64,000 bases of DNA from Mucilaginibacter lappiensis (GCF_900155965.1 NZ_FTMG01000017.1:108157-172156); one strand, 5' to 3'. Counted from the first letter of the stretch, positions 43,646-53,270 are shown. Program-made: numbers and translations. Notes: generated by a model not told the origin, from the sequence alone.

Positions 43646-44320
43646 ATGAAGAGTAAAACGTTATTAACCGCCAAAGTATCTTTTATGTTGATGGTGTTTT
43701 ATGCTGTTTTATGCTGCTGCTTGTTTATACCGGCAGGTACCATTAGGTTTTATAACGGATGGATTTATTTCGGAATATTTTTCTTCTGGGTAAATTTGCT
43801 TACTTTTTATTTTTTATCAAAAAACCCACAGCTTATAGAGCGCCGTACACAAGGCGAAAAAGAAAAAGTGCAACAAGTAATTCAATCCCTTAACGGACTC
43901 CTGTTTTTAGCTATGCTGATCATTCCGGGGATTGATTTCAGATACCGGTTCAGCTGCGTTCCATTGTGGCTGGTGGTTTTATCGGCCATTTTTGTTTCAC
44001 TAGGATTTCTGATCGTATTTTTTGTTTTTAAACAGAACAGTTACCTGGCCAGTAATATAAAAGCATACCAAAACCAAACGGTGATTAGCACCGGGCTTTA
44101 TTCTTTGGTACGCCACCCGATGTATAGCGGCGCTTATTTAATCATCCTGTTTGGCCCTTTAGTGTTAGATTCCTGGCTTGCATTACTACCCGCGTTTATG
44201 ATGGGTGTATTGATCATTCTAAGAACATTGAACGAAGAAAAGGTTTTATCCAGGGATTTGAATGGCTATACGGCGTACTGCAAACAAGTAAGGTACAGGT
44301 ATTTTCCCTGGGTTTGGTAA
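43646..44320 (+). CDS. ICMT/PEMT-like membrane methyltransferase
   Basis: 224 residues with five hydrophobic helices. The C-terminal LVRHPMYSGAYLIILFGPL, then NEEKVLSRDLNGYTAYCKQVRYRYFPWVW, is the signature of isoprenylcysteine carboxyl methyltransferase-like and phospholipid methyltransferase proteins: RHPxYxG and the E...Y...V-x-x-R...P end bind S-adenosylmethionine. It probably methylates a lipid or small hydrophobic molecule. It is divergent from the phosphoesterase with 107 bases between starts. Confidence 0.85.
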   Translation: MKSKTLLTAKVSFMLMVFYAVLCCCLFIPAGTIRFYNGWIYFGIFFFWVNLLTFYFLSKNPQLIERRTQGEKEKVQQVIQSLNGLLFLAMLIIPGIDFRYRFSCVPLWLVVLSAIFVSLGFLIVFFVFKQNSYLASNIKAYQNQTVISTGLYSLVRHPMYSGAYLIILFGPLVLDSWLALLPAFMMGVLIILRTLNEEKVLSRDLNGYTAYCKQVRYRYFPWVW

Positions 44321-44365
44321 TGTTTGCTACTCTCGAGACGGCCCCGATTATATTACCCTGCTTGT

Positions 44366-44385
44366 GATTGGTGTTATCACCAATC
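44366..44385. terminator. GATTGGTG/CACCAATC hairpin between convergent genes
   Basis: Perfect 8-bp stem with a TTAT loop, one base from the phosphatase stop. No T-run on either side, so weak as a terminator; it may be a small dispersed hairpin. Confidence 0.45.
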
Positions 44386-44386
44386 C

Positions 44387-45241
44387 TTACCTATCCGCCT
44401 TTACTTTAGCCCGGATAATGGAATCTTTTTGTGCGGGACTCAGTTTGTAATTATACTGGAACAACGCGCCTTCAAAATCACCGTATGATGGGTTGGGAAT
44501 CACGATATAACGGCTGCCAAATTCTTTTTGCAGTTTTTGGGTTATCGCAGTACGATTTGCTTCAGTAGGGTGATTATCATACAGCATATCAAAATCGGGC
44601 AGATTATCGCCGCAAAGCAGCAATATCTCATGCGTTTTTAATACTTCCTGACGGCGTTCTTCTTTACTGGAATTGCCGTTCTTTAAAAACAAATGCTCAT
44701 CGTTGGCATTGGGCATGGCGTATTTCTGCAGGTTGTACAGTGTGGCGCCACGCTCGTTTTCATTACGGTTGGTGATATAATAAATGGTGATGCCTTTTGA
44801 TGCCGCGTATTTAAAAAAGGCTGGTGCGCCGGGCACGGTATCGGCCTGGGCTTTATCTGTCCACTGCTTCCAGGTTTTATCGCTATAGTCTTGATTTTTT
44901 AGGCCTTGTGCAGCATCGTATGGACTGTTATCTAACAAAGTTTCGTCAATATCGGTAACAATGGCCAGCGGTTTGGTGCTTACCTTCTTTACGCCTTCGT
45001 CTACCCGCTGTTTGGCAATGTTATATGCCTGAAAACACAAAGCCCTGTATTCCGCAGCTCTTTGCTGCCATAAGGATGCCCATATTTTACCATCATTAGT
45101 GATGGATGTATTAGCATTTGAACCAGCGATTATATTAGCCGCGGAGCTTGAAGTTGTATTGGTTTTGGTTACTTTTTTTGAAGATGAACAGGCATTTAAA
45201 AACAAAAAGGCCAATAAAAGATAAGAACAATGTTTTTTCAT
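44387..45241 (-). CDS. 5'-nucleotidase, lipoprotein e(P4) family (HAD acid phosphatase)
   Basis: 284 residues with a lipobox FLNACSSSKK (Cys18). HAD motif I is AIVTDIDETLLDNSPYDA (D-x-D-x-T), then YYITNRNENERGAT (motif II), and a late acidic motif in LLLCGDNLPDFDMLYD. The layout matches e(P4)-type outer-membrane acid phosphatases that dephosphorylate NMN or nucleotides so that the nucleosides can enter. A single gene; MsrA is next on the same strand after 45 bases and may share a transcript. Confidence 0.9.
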   Translation of the reverse strand: MKKHCSYLLLAFLFLNACSSSKKVTKTNTTSSSAANIIAGSNANTSITNDGKIWASLWQQRAAEYRALCFQAYNIAKQRVDEGVKKVSTKPLAIVTDIDETLLDNSPYDAAQGLKNQDYSDKTWKQWTDKAQADTVPGAPAFFKYAASKGITIYYITNRNENERGATLYNLQKYAMPNANDEHLFLKNGNSSKEERRQEVLKTHEILLLCGDNLPDFDMLYDNHPTEANRTAITQKLQKEFGSRYIVIPNPSYGDFEGALFQYNYKLSPAQKDSIIRAKVKADR

Positions 45242-45286
45242 TATTAGGGACTAAAGTACCATCCGGCATGGCGGACTGATTAAATT

Positions 45287-45832
45287 TTATAAAAGTTCGG
45301 GCTTAATTTTATCCTTGAACTCCTTGGCAAATTTATTCAGTTTTGGCTGGATCACAAACGCGCAGTACGATTTATTAGGATTATCGTTAAAATAGTTCTG
45401 GTGATAATCCTCGGCCGAATAGAACTCACTGGCCGGGGTAATTTCAGTAACTATCGGATCATCAAATACATGCTCGTTGGTTAGTGTTTTAATCATGGCC
45501 TCTGATGCTTGTTTTTGCTCGTCGGTATAATAAAATATGGCCGAGCGGTATTGAGTGCCCACATCGTTACCCTGGCGATTGAGCGTGGTAGGATTATGCG
45601 TTTTGAAAAACACCAACAGTAATTCGTCGAGCGAAATTACATCGGCATCATACTCCAGGTGTATCACTTCGGCATGGCCGCTGGCACCGGTACAAACCTG
45701 CTCATAAGTAGGGTTTAAAACCTTGCCCCCCATATAACCGGATGTTACCGATGTTACACCCTTAAGTGATTGAAATACAGCCTCGGTGCACCAAAAGCAA
45801 CCGTTGCCAAATGTTATTTTTTGTATGTTCAT
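45287..45832 (-). CDS. msrA: Peptide methionine sulfoxide reductase A
   Basis: 181 residues. GNGCFWCTEAVFQ carries the catalytic Cys12 with a second Cys15, and GYMGG and GASGHAEVIHLEYD are family-typical; the Y/W and E around the active site are present. It repairs (S)-methionine sulfoxide in the cytosol. The start at 45832 faces the divergent DoxX-like gene at 45945. The 45-base gap to the downstream phosphatase suggests an operon. Confidence 0.95.
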   Translation of the reverse strand: MNIQKITFGNGCFWCTEAVFQSLKGVTSVTSGYMGGKVLNPTYEQVCTGASGHAEVIHLEYDADVISLDELLLVFFKTHNPTTLNRQGNDVGTQYRSAIFYYTDEQKQASEAMIKTLTNEHVFDDPIVTEITPASEFYSAEDYHQNYFNDNPNKSYCAFVIQPKLNKFAKEFKDKIKPELL

Positions 45833-45944
45833 GCTATTTATAAACGAAGTTAATACTTGTTTGGTTTATGCTAATAATGGACTCTTTGAAAATGTCATTC
45901 AAATTACTAAATTAGTAATTACACATTCACTAAACCCTAAATTC

Positions 45945-46340
45945 ATGAAAATTGCAGTATTAATTGCCCGCATTTTGCTGGGCCTCATCTTTGTTGTATT
46001 TGGTCTGAATTTCTTTTTCCATTTTTTACCAATAACCCCGCCGCCCATGTCGGCAAAAGCACAAGCCTTTAGTGGCGGTCTTTACGGCTCGGGTTATTTT
46101 TTTCAGTACATGAAAGTTATCGAAATAACAAGCGGACTCGCCATATTATTTAACCGGTATACCGCTTTTTTCCTGTTGATATTGTTCCCTGTTTCGGTAA
46201 ACATTTTCCTGTACCATTCTATTTTGATGCCTTCCGGTGTACCCGTTGCAGCTGTTATTATCGTACTGCACCTGTTTTTGGCCTTTTCCTACCGTAAATA
46301 TTATGCCAGCATATTTACCGCTGTGCCAACCGTATCATAA
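45945..46340 (+). CDS. DoxX-like small membrane protein, paralog 2
   Basis: 131 residues from ATG 45945; the frame opens at 45786 inside the divergent msrA, so the internal start, which matches the paralog's MKIAV, is used. Four transmembrane helices with GLIFVVFGLNFFFHF, GSGYFFQYMKVIEITSG, LFNRYTAFFLLILFPVSVNIFLYH, and FSYRKYYASIFTAVP. The paralog at 40545-40931 is similar over its full length. Unknown function; terminator follows at once. Confidence 0.78.
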   Translation: MKIAVLIARILLGLIFVVFGLNFFFHFLPITPPPMSAKAQAFSGGLYGSGYFFQYMKVIEITSGLAILFNRYTAFFLLILFPVSVNIFLYHSILMPSGVPVAAVIIVLHLFLAFSYRKYYASIFTAVPTVS

Positions 46341-46352
46341 ACCCTATAATAA

Positions 46353-46390
46353 ACAAAAAGCCTCCCAACGTACATTGGGAGGCTTTTTGT
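46353..46390. terminator. Bidirectional terminator between DoxX-like and M1 peptidase genes
   Basis: Perfect 16-bp stem ACAAAAAGCCTCCCAA with its complement, six-base loop CGTACA, flanked by A- and T-runs on both sides. It abuts the M1 peptidase stop at 46391. Confidence 0.97.
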
Positions 46391-48727
46391 TTATTGGCTC
46401 TTTTGGGCTTGCTGCATGGGGTTTGGCCCGGCAGTAACGCCTCTTGGCAAGCTTTGCTGTTTAAACAGTTCAAACCTCGATGGCTGGTATTCGCGCGGCC
46501 AGCTGTTATTGCTTTCGTCAATGTCGGCGGTTTCGCGGTATGGGTCAAGTTTGATGCCTTTTACTTCTTTGGTTTTGGCAAAAACCTTGGTGATCTTATT
46601 CTCATTTTTACGCCAGATGTAGGCCGATATTTTTTCAACCTCCTTGGTGCCGTCGGCATAGGTCCATTCGATAATTAAAGGGGTAACCAGGCCGCCCTTG
46701 TTGCTGAAGCTAACCTCATAGAAGTAGTTCTTGCTGTCGTACAGTTTCTTTTCGGCAGGACTGGCCGCGTTGTACATGGCCTGGTAGCTTTGTGTGGTAG
46801 CCGGTGTTGCCGCGAAACGATCCCATTTACTGTAAAAATCCTGTAAGGACGTATCAGCCTCTACCGCGAAACGCGTACCCCCTTCTTTATTACGGGTGGT
46901 GCTGATGTTTTCCAGGTTACGATCGTACTGTGCGCGATCGGCAGTACCTTCCACAGCCGGATTTTTGGTATTGAGGCGATAATATTTTACACTATCAATA
47001 GATACGTCAACGGGTTCAGTCCCGAAGAACCATCCGCGCCAGAACCAGTCCAGATCAACTGCCGAGGCATCTTCCATGGTACGGAAAAAATCAGCAGGCG
47101 TTGGATGTTTAAAGGCCCAGCGGTGTGCATAGGTTTTAAAGGCGTAGTCAAACAGTTCGCGGCCCATCACGGTTTCGCGCAGGATATTTAAAGCGGTTGC
47201 CGGTTTGGAGTAAGCGTTGGGGCCAAACATCACAATGTTCTCCGAGTTGGTCATAATAGGCTCTAACTGATCTTTAGGCATCTTCATGTAATCCACAATT
47301 TTATATGCCGGGCCGCGCTGCGACGGGTAACGGCTATCCCATTCCTGCTCGGCCATATACTGGCAAAAGGTATTCAAGCCCTCGTCCATCCACGTCCACT
47401 GGCGCTCGTCGGAATTCACGATCATTGGGAAAAAGTTATGCCCAACTTCGTGGATAATTACACCAATCATACCGTTTTTGGTAGCCTCGCTGTAAGTTCC
47501 ATCCTTTTCGGCACGACCATAATTAAAACAGATCATCGGGTATTCCATACCGTTGGAGGCTTCTACAGAAATAGCCACCGGGTACGGATAAGGGAAGGTA
47601 TGTTTCGAGTAAGTTTTCAAGGTGTGCGCTACCACTTTGGTGGAGTACTTGCGATAAAGCGGGTAAGCCTCCGGGCCGTAGTAGGACATAGCCATTACCT
47701 TTTTACCACCATCAATTTGCGTACTCATGGCATCCCAAACTATACGGCGTGATGATACCCAGGCAAAGTCACGCACGTTCTCGGCATGGAAGGTCCAGGT
47801 TTTGCGTGCCGTAGCATGATTTTTCATGGTCTGTTTTACCTCGTCCAGCGTAACTATTTCCTGCGGACTTGTAGCAGATTGCGCGGCATTCCAGCGTTTC
47901 AACTGCGCCGCGGTAAGTGTTTGCGCATAGTTGGAACATTGACCGGTACCACCTACAATATGATCGGCAGGTACATTCATGCTTACCTTAAAATCGCCAA
48001 AGGTTAAGGCAAACTCACCACGCCCGGTAAACTGTTTATTTTGCCAGCCCTGAAAATCGCTGTAAACAGCCATCCGCGGATACCACTGGGTCATGGTATA
48101 CAGATAATTACCATCTTCTGGAAAGTATTCGTAACCGCCACGGCCGCCAATGGTTAAACGGTCTGATATATTATACCACCAGTTAATTTTAAAGCGGAAT
48201 TTTTGTCCAGGCTGTAAAGTAACAGGTAACTCAATACGCATCATGGTTTGGTTAATGGTATAGTTGAGCGTAGTACCGTTTGCATCTTTTACACTTACAA
48301 TGTGATTGCCCAGGTCAAGATCATGCCCTATAATGCCCTGCAACTGACGGATGGTCATTTTACTTTGCATTTTGCTCTCATCGAACTTGGCGCTTTCAGC
48401 ATCCTTTTTATGTTCGTTCTCGTCCAGCTGCAGCCAGAGGTAAGTGAGCGGATCAGGCGAGTTGTTGGTATAAGTGATAGTTTCGTTGCCGTCTAAACGT
48501 TGCTTATCATCGTTAAGAGTAGCGTTGATCTCGTAATCGGCCTTTTGTTGCCAGTATTTTGGACCGGGAGCACCTGAGGCTGAGCGGTATTCATTTGGCG
48601 TAGAGATCATGGTGCCCAGCTGCTCAAAGCGATTCCCATGGTTAGAGCCGGGATTGTTATCATACTGAGCCCAAGCGGATGATGTTAATAGTGTACAGGA
48701 AAATAATGCGAAGTAAAATTTATTCAT
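46391..48727 (-). CDS. Exported M1-family zinc metallopeptidase
   Basis: 778 residues with a signal peptide (LLTSSAWAQ). The gluzincin core holds NGMEYP (393-397, the G-x-M-E-N-like exopeptidase loop), HEVGH (426-430) and the third zinc ligand Glu449 in WMDEGLN. C-terminal ~200 residues form a beta-rich tail. Such proteins are exported aminopeptidase-like enzymes in Bacteroidota. Its ATG overlaps the HupE stop by four bases, so the two are translated as a coupled pair. Confidence 0.92.
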   Translation of the reverse strand: MNKFYFALFSCTLLTSSAWAQYDNNPGSNHGNRFEQLGTMISTPNEYRSASGAPGPKYWQQKADYEINATLNDDKQRLDGNETITYTNNSPDPLTYLWLQLDENEHKKDAESAKFDESKMQSKMTIRQLQGIIGHDLDLGNHIVSVKDANGTTLNYTINQTMMRIELPVTLQPGQKFRFKINWWYNISDRLTIGGRGGYEYFPEDGNYLYTMTQWYPRMAVYSDFQGWQNKQFTGRGEFALTFGDFKVSMNVPADHIVGGTGQCSNYAQTLTAAQLKRWNAAQSATSPQEIVTLDEVKQTMKNHATARKTWTFHAENVRDFAWVSSRRIVWDAMSTQIDGGKKVMAMSYYGPEAYPLYRKYSTKVVAHTLKTYSKHTFPYPYPVAISVEASNGMEYPMICFNYGRAEKDGTYSEATKNGMIGVIIHEVGHNFFPMIVNSDERQWTWMDEGLNTFCQYMAEQEWDSRYPSQRGPAYKIVDYMKMPKDQLEPIMTNSENIVMFGPNAYSKPATALNILRETVMGRELFDYAFKTYAHRWAFKHPTPADFFRTMEDASAVDLDWFWRGWFFGTEPVDVSIDSVKYYRLNTKNPAVEGTADRAQYDRNLENISTTRNKEGGTRFAVEADTSLQDFYSKWDRFAATPATTQSYQAMYNAASPAEKKLYDSKNYFYEVSFSNKGGLVTPLIIEWTYADGTKEVEKISAYIWRKNENKITKVFAKTKEVKGIKLDPYRETADIDESNNSWPREYQPSRFELFKQQSLPRGVTAGPNPMQQAQKSQ

Positions 48728-49314
48728 TTGAATTTTATGAGTAAAAAGCGTTCAATGCACATGATAAAAGCAATTCCAAATATAGCCGACGAGAGGAACA
48801 TTGTCCACTCGCGCTGTGGTGTTTTAGCAAATTTGATCAATAAATAAGAGATAAGTAACGCAGATATTACAATTAATACCTGCCCAAACTCCAAACCCAG
48901 GTTAAAAGCGAACAGCTGTGCGGTAATATTACTGCTGCTGCCCAGCAAGCTTTTCAAGTAATTGGAAAAGCCCATACCGTGTATCAGCCCGAAAAAAAGC
49001 GCCAGCGTATAGTTAAGGCGCATGGTAGTTATCGTTCGCTTTTTGTTGAATACATTCACCAAACTGGTAAAAACTATGGTTACCGGTATCAGAAACTCAA
49101 TAAGCGAGGTGTTGATATGAATGACATTTAAAACACTTAATGCCAGTGTGATAGAATGGCCAATAGTGAAGGCCGTAACCAGCACCAGTACCTTGCGCCA
49201 GTCGGCCAGTAAATAAGTTCCGCACAGTACGGTTACAAACAAAATATGGTCGTAGCCCGCCCAGTTACAGATGTGCTGCCACCCCAGCTCAAAGTATATA
49301 GAAAAATCAGTCAT
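48724..49314 (-). CDS. HupE/UreJ-2-like membrane protein
   Basis: 196 residues from ATG 49314 (the frame opens earlier without a start that fits). Six or seven transmembrane helices; GWQHICNWAGYDHILFVTVLC and AFTIGHSITLALSV and FGLIHGMGFSNYL contain the conserved His residues of HupE/UreJ proteins, which are thought to move nickel or cobalt. It overlaps the M1 peptidase start and lies 68 bases from the divergent DUF6702 gene. The triple neighbourhood is common in Bacteroidota. Metal specificity is unknown. Confidence 0.85.
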   Translation of the reverse strand: MTDFSIYFELGWQHICNWAGYDHILFVTVLCGTYLLADWRKVLVLVTAFTIGHSITLALSVLNVIHINTSLIEFLIPVTIVFTSLVNVFNKKRTITTMRLNYTLALFFGLIHGMGFSNYLKSLLGSSSNITAQLFAFNLGLEFGQVLIVISALLISYLLIKFAKTPQREWTMFLSSAIFGIAFIMCIERFLLIKFK

Positions 49315-49382
49315 GTAGTCAAATTCGCAATTGCCAATAAAATTAACGTTTTTTGCGTAAAGCAAAACTATTTAACGCAATT

Positions 49383-49859
49383 ATGTTGCAATTAATAATT
49401 ATCAGCTGGCTCAGCTTCTTCCACCCGTTTTATGTAAGCGTTACCGAAATTAATCACAATGCCCACACCCAGGCTGTTGAGGTAAGTTGCCGCATATTTT
49501 ATGACGACCTGGAACGTACGCTGGAGAAACAATACCACACCCATGTAGATATTGTAAAACCTGCTGATAAAAACAAAATGAACCAGTTGTTGAGTGACTA
49601 TATTAAAAAACACCTGATCATTAAGGCCGATGGCAAACAACTCACGTTAAGTTACGTTGGCTATGAAATTCAGGAAGATGCCGCCTGGACCTATTTTGAG
49701 GTAAAGGGTATTAGTAAAGTAAAGAAATTTGAGGTACATGACGATCTGCTGTTCACTGAGCATCCCGAACAGATCAATATGCTGCATGTAACGGTAGGCG
49801 GTCAACGCAAAAGCACCAAACTAAGCAACCCGGAGAGCGACGCGGTTTTTGAGTTTTAA
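49383..49859 (+). CDS. DUF6702 family protein
   Basis: 158 residues from ATG 49383 (a TTG at 49353 overlaps the divergent promoter region). Signal peptide up to the first helix, then FHPFYVSVTEINHN, AVEVSCRIFYDDLERTLEKQYHTHVDI, LTLSYVGYEIQEDAAWTYFEV, all typical of DUF6702. The family is small, extracytoplasmic, and regularly located beside HupE-like genes; its role is unknown, but a periplasmic metal or cofactor helper is the plain guess. Confidence 0.8.
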   Translation: MLQLIIISWLSFFHPFYVSVTEINHNAHTQAVEVSCRIFYDDLERTLEKQYHTHVDIVKPADKNKMNQLLSDYIKKHLIIKADGKQLTLSYVGYEIQEDAAWTYFEVKGISKVKKFEVHDDLLFTEHPEQINMLHVTVGGQRKSTKLSNPESDAVFEF

Positions 49860-49994
49860 CACCTCACTCCAACTCTCTCCTTTGGAGAGGAGTTAAAAAA
49901 ATCCATTCTTCAAACTATAAAATAATTATCCGATTTCACTATTTCATAATTATTTATAATTTAGTGTCAAAAACACAATTAAAATATAATAATT

Positions 49995-52421
49995 ATGCCT
50001 CCTTTAAAACTATCCTTATTAAAGCATGGTCTGCTTTGCATGGTAATGCTGATCTGTTTAAACAGCTTTGCACAACAAAGCCGGCAAACCATTGATTTTG
50101 ATAAAGGCTGGCGATTTAATTTAGATGCCGTTAATAACGGACAGCTACCGGGCCTTAACGATGCCGGCTGGCGCTCATTAAACCTGCCGCATGACTGGAG
50201 CATTGAAGGGAAGTTTAGTAAAGACAACCCGGCCACACCAGAAGGCGGCGCGCTTCCGGGTGGCATAGGCTGGTACCGCAAAACATTTACAGTTCCGGCT
50301 GCATCAAAAAACCAACTGGTTTATATTGATTTTGACGGTGTTTATCAAAAAAGCGATGTTTGGATCAACGGGCACCACCTGGGTTTCAGACCCAATGGTT
50401 ATATCTCATTCAGGTATGAGCTTACACCTTATTTAAACTTCGGCGGTAAAAATGTAATAGCAGTTAAGGTTGATAATTCGGTACAGCCCAATTCGCGCTG
50501 GTATTCGGGCTCGGGTATTTACCGAAATGTGTGGCTGGTTACCACCAATAAAGTAGCTATTGACCATTGGGGAACTTATATTACTACACCAGAGGTAAGC
50601 GATGCTTCGGCAACGGTAAATTTAAAGATCCAGGTGAAAAACAGGGCTGTTAAAAGGGAAGTTTTTACCATCAAAACATCTATTTATAACGCAGCGGGCA
50701 AGGTAGTATCTGCAGGAGGTTCCATTCCTTCCAAAACTGATTTACAGGACACCGTATTTGAAAACTCTATTGATATTACCGTTAAAAACCCTCATTTATG
50801 GTCGGTTAACCAGCCTTATTTATACAAGGTAGTAACACAGGTGATCAGCGGAAAAACAATAGTTGACACTTACACCACTCCCTTAGGTATCCGCTACTTT
50901 AATTTTGATGCTGATAAAGGCTTTAGCCTGAATGGCAAGCTGATGAAGATTCTGGGTGTATGTGATCATCATGACCTGGGTTCATTAGGCGCAGCCATCA
51001 ATACCCGTGCGCTGGAACGCCAGCTGCAAATTTTAAAAGCAATGGGCTGTAACGGTATCCGGACATCGCATAATCCGCCGGCTCCTGAATTGCTTGATCT
51101 TTGTGATAAAATGGGATTTATTGTGATGGACGAAGCTTTTGACTGCTGGGAGTGGAAAAAAGAAAAATATGATTACCACCTGTTTTTTAAAGAGTGGCAT
51201 AAACGTGACCTGGAAGATCAGATCCTGCGCGACCGTAACCACCCCAGCGTCATGATATGGAGCATCGGGAACGAAATACCACAGCAACACGATACTTCGG
51301 CCTTACGAATTGCCCCAGAACTGGCAAACATCGTACGCAAGCTTGATAACACCCGGCCTATCACCGCCGCTAACAACAATCCCGATACCAGCAATAAGAT
51401 CATCAAATCCGGAGCTATCGACCTGGTGGGCTATAATTATCATGAAGGCGAGTATGCTAAATTTCATTCCAGATACCCAGGCAAAAAGTTCATCGCTACA
51501 GAAACTACTTCGGGTTTGGAAACCCGCGGATACTATGAAATGCCTTCGGACAGTATCCGGATATGGCCCGAGCGCTGGGACAAACCTTTTATCAGACCAG
51601 GCAACAATGTTTCGGCATTTGACAATGTACGACCACCATGGGGTTCCACCCACGAAGCCACCTGGAAAGTGATGAAGAAATATGATTTCCTTTCGGGTAT
51701 GTTCATCTGGACTGGCTTTGATTACCTGGGTGAACCTACACCTTACAGCTGGCCATCGCGCAGCTCATACTTTGGTATAGTTGACCTGGCCGGTTTCCCT
51801 AAGGATGTTTATTATATGTACCAAAGCGAATGGACAGATAAGCCGGTGCTGCATATTTTCCCACACTGGAACTGGGAAGCCGGAAAAGCAGTTGACGTTT
51901 GGGCCTATTATAACCATGCCGATGAGGTGGAGCTTTTTCTGAACGGAAAATCATTAGGCATTAAAAAGAAAACCGGCGACGATCTGCATATTATGTGGCG
52001 GGTAAAATTTGAGCCCGGCACGTTAAAAGCCGTATCGCGCAAGGACGGTAAAGTTGTTTTAACCCGCGAAATTCATACTGCGGGTGCACCAGCCAAAATT
52101 GAATTATCAGCCGATCGTAAACTGATTGCTGCCGATGGGAAAGACTTGTCGTTCATCACCGTAAAAATCCTGGATAAGGATGGCAATGTTGTACCCGATG
52201 CCGACAATCTGGTTAACTTTAAAATTAATGGAGAAGCGGTAATTGCCAGTGTTGACAATGGAGATCCGGTTAGCCATGATTCTTTTAAAGTGAACTATCG
52301 TAAAGCGTTTCATGGTTTGGCTTTAGCTATTGTACAGGCAAAAGAAAAAGCCGGTGTCATCAACTTTACAGCTACATCAAATGGATTGCAAAGCGCATCG
52401 TTAGTGTTAACGAGTAAGTAA
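49995..52421 (+). CDS. Exported GH2 family glycosidase (beta-galactosidase type)
   Basis: 808 residues with a signal peptide ending LNSFAQQ. Sugar-binding jelly-roll (about 40-190, FNLDAVNNGQ...LPHDWSIEG, SGIYRNVWL), immunoglobulin-like domain, TIM barrel with Glu427 (WSIGNEIP, acid/base) and Glu503 (IATETTS, nucleophile), and a C-terminal DUF4982-like and invasin/Ig-like region. The KFIATETTS nucleophile and NE pair fit GH2 beta-galactosidases. It acts outside the cytoplasm on glycan beta-galactosides. There is no SusC/D pair beside it. Confidence 0.93.
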   Translation: MPPLKLSLLKHGLLCMVMLICLNSFAQQSRQTIDFDKGWRFNLDAVNNGQLPGLNDAGWRSLNLPHDWSIEGKFSKDNPATPEGGALPGGIGWYRKTFTVPAASKNQLVYIDFDGVYQKSDVWINGHHLGFRPNGYISFRYELTPYLNFGGKNVIAVKVDNSVQPNSRWYSGSGIYRNVWLVTTNKVAIDHWGTYITTPEVSDASATVNLKIQVKNRAVKREVFTIKTSIYNAAGKVVSAGGSIPSKTDLQDTVFENSIDITVKNPHLWSVNQPYLYKVVTQVISGKTIVDTYTTPLGIRYFNFDADKGFSLNGKLMKILGVCDHHDLGSLGAAINTRALERQLQILKAMGCNGIRTSHNPPAPELLDLCDKMGFIVMDEAFDCWEWKKEKYDYHLFFKEWHKRDLEDQILRDRNHPSVMIWSIGNEIPQQHDTSALRIAPELANIVRKLDNTRPITAANNNPDTSNKIIKSGAIDLVGYNYHEGEYAKFHSRYPGKKFIATETTSGLETRGYYEMPSDSIRIWPERWDKPFIRPGNNVSAFDNVRPPWGSTHEATWKVMKKYDFLSGMFIWTGFDYLGEPTPYSWPSRSSYFGIVDLAGFPKDVYYMYQSEWTDKPVLHIFPHWNWEAGKAVDVWAYYNHADEVELFLNGKSLGIKKKTGDDLHIMWRVKFEPGTLKAVSRKDGKVVLTREIHTAGAPAKIELSADRKLIAADGKDLSFITVKILDKDGNVVPDADNLVNFKINGEAVIASVDNGDPVSHDSFKVNYRKAFHGLALAIVQAKEKAGVINFTATSNGLQSASLVLTSK

Positions 52422-52448
52422 AAAACACCTCAACAGTTTAAACAATTT

Positions 52449-52529
52449 TGTCATATTTGAGCGTAGCGAAGCATCTATTCAACATCTTGTATGTTCGCGA
52501 ATAGATCCTTCGCTACACTCAGGATGACA
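52449..52529. repeat. Dispersed palindrome, family R, copy 2
   Basis: TGTCATATTTGAGCGTAGCG ... ending CACTCAGGATGACA, with the same outer arms as 4951-5032 and 60292-60372. It lies between the GH2 gene and the convergent HD gene and could end both transcripts. Confidence 0.85.
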
Positions 52530-52554
52530 AATTAATGTGCTTAAGCGTTTCTTA

Positions 52555-53151
52555 TTACTCTTCCTTTTTTAGAATCCCTTTTTCCACGCTTTCATCTATC
52601 AGCGCTTTGGCAAAATCCCAAAGGGTTTGCGAACCTTGTTGTATGATGCTTTTCTTTTGTACTACTTTATCGTAAGTAACATGGTGCTCTCGCCAGGAGC
52701 CCCCTTTATTAGATACATTTTGCAACAGCGGCTCCAGACGATCCATTGCGCGTGCGAATTTAGCTTCGGCGGTTTCACCGGCTTCAAATTCTTCCCATAT
52801 GGCAGTAAATTCTTCGGCTTGTTCTGTTGGTAACAGACCAAAGATCCTCTCGGCTGCCTTGCGCTCGGCTTCGGTATTGGTATGGCTGATTATCGTATCG
52901 TACAAAAAAACATCACCTGCATCAATCTCTACCACATCATGTATCAGCAGCATTTTGATCACTTTAAGTGTGTCGACAGGTTCGTTGGAATGACCCGCCA
53001 AAACCATAGCCATAACTGCTAAGTGCCAGCTGTGCTCGGCGTCGTTCTCGTTTCTATCGCTGTTAAAAAGGCGGGTTTTACGCTGGATATATTTTACTTT
53101 GTCTATTTCGTGGATGAAAGCCACTTGCTGAAGGAGATGCTCAAAATTCAT
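52555..53151 (-). CDS. HD-domain phosphohydrolase (YfbR-like)
   Basis: 198 residues. The HD metal motif is made of His40 (NDAEHSWHLAVMA), His71-Asp72 (LLIHDVVEIDAGD), and a late Asp (AMDRLEPLLQN). This layout matches YfbR/YGK1-like 5'-deoxynucleotidases and oxetanocin-type HD proteins that cleave nucleotide monophosphates. The gene is monocistronic, convergent with the GH2 gene. Confidence 0.88.
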   Translation of the reverse strand: MNFEHLLQQVAFIHEIDKVKYIQRKTRLFNSDRNENDAEHSWHLAVMAMVLAGHSNEPVDTLKVIKMLLIHDVVEIDAGDVFLYDTIISHTNTEAERKAAERIFGLLPTEQAEEFTAIWEEFEAGETAEAKFARAMDRLEPLLQNVSNKGGSWREHHVTYDKVVQKKSIIQQGSQTLWDFAKALIDESVEKGILKKEE

Positions 53152-53188
53152 ACGGTATGTTTAAGCATTGCAAATATATGCTTTTTAT

Positions 53189-53270
53189 TGTAGCGACGCA
53201 TTACATGCGTCTCCTGCTATACAGACCTGTACCTGACAACTGGGAGGACGCATGTAATGCGTCGCTACAA
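53189..53270. repeat. Palindrome TTGTAGCGACGCATTACATG ... CATGTAATGCGTCGCTACAA
   Basis: Long inverted repeat with ~25-base arms around a central 30-base loop, upstream of the HD gene and the aldose epimerase. A shortened relative (ACGCATGTTACATGCG) is in the leader at about 60602-60620. It is a dispersed palindromic repeat, possibly mobilised. Confidence 0.85.
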
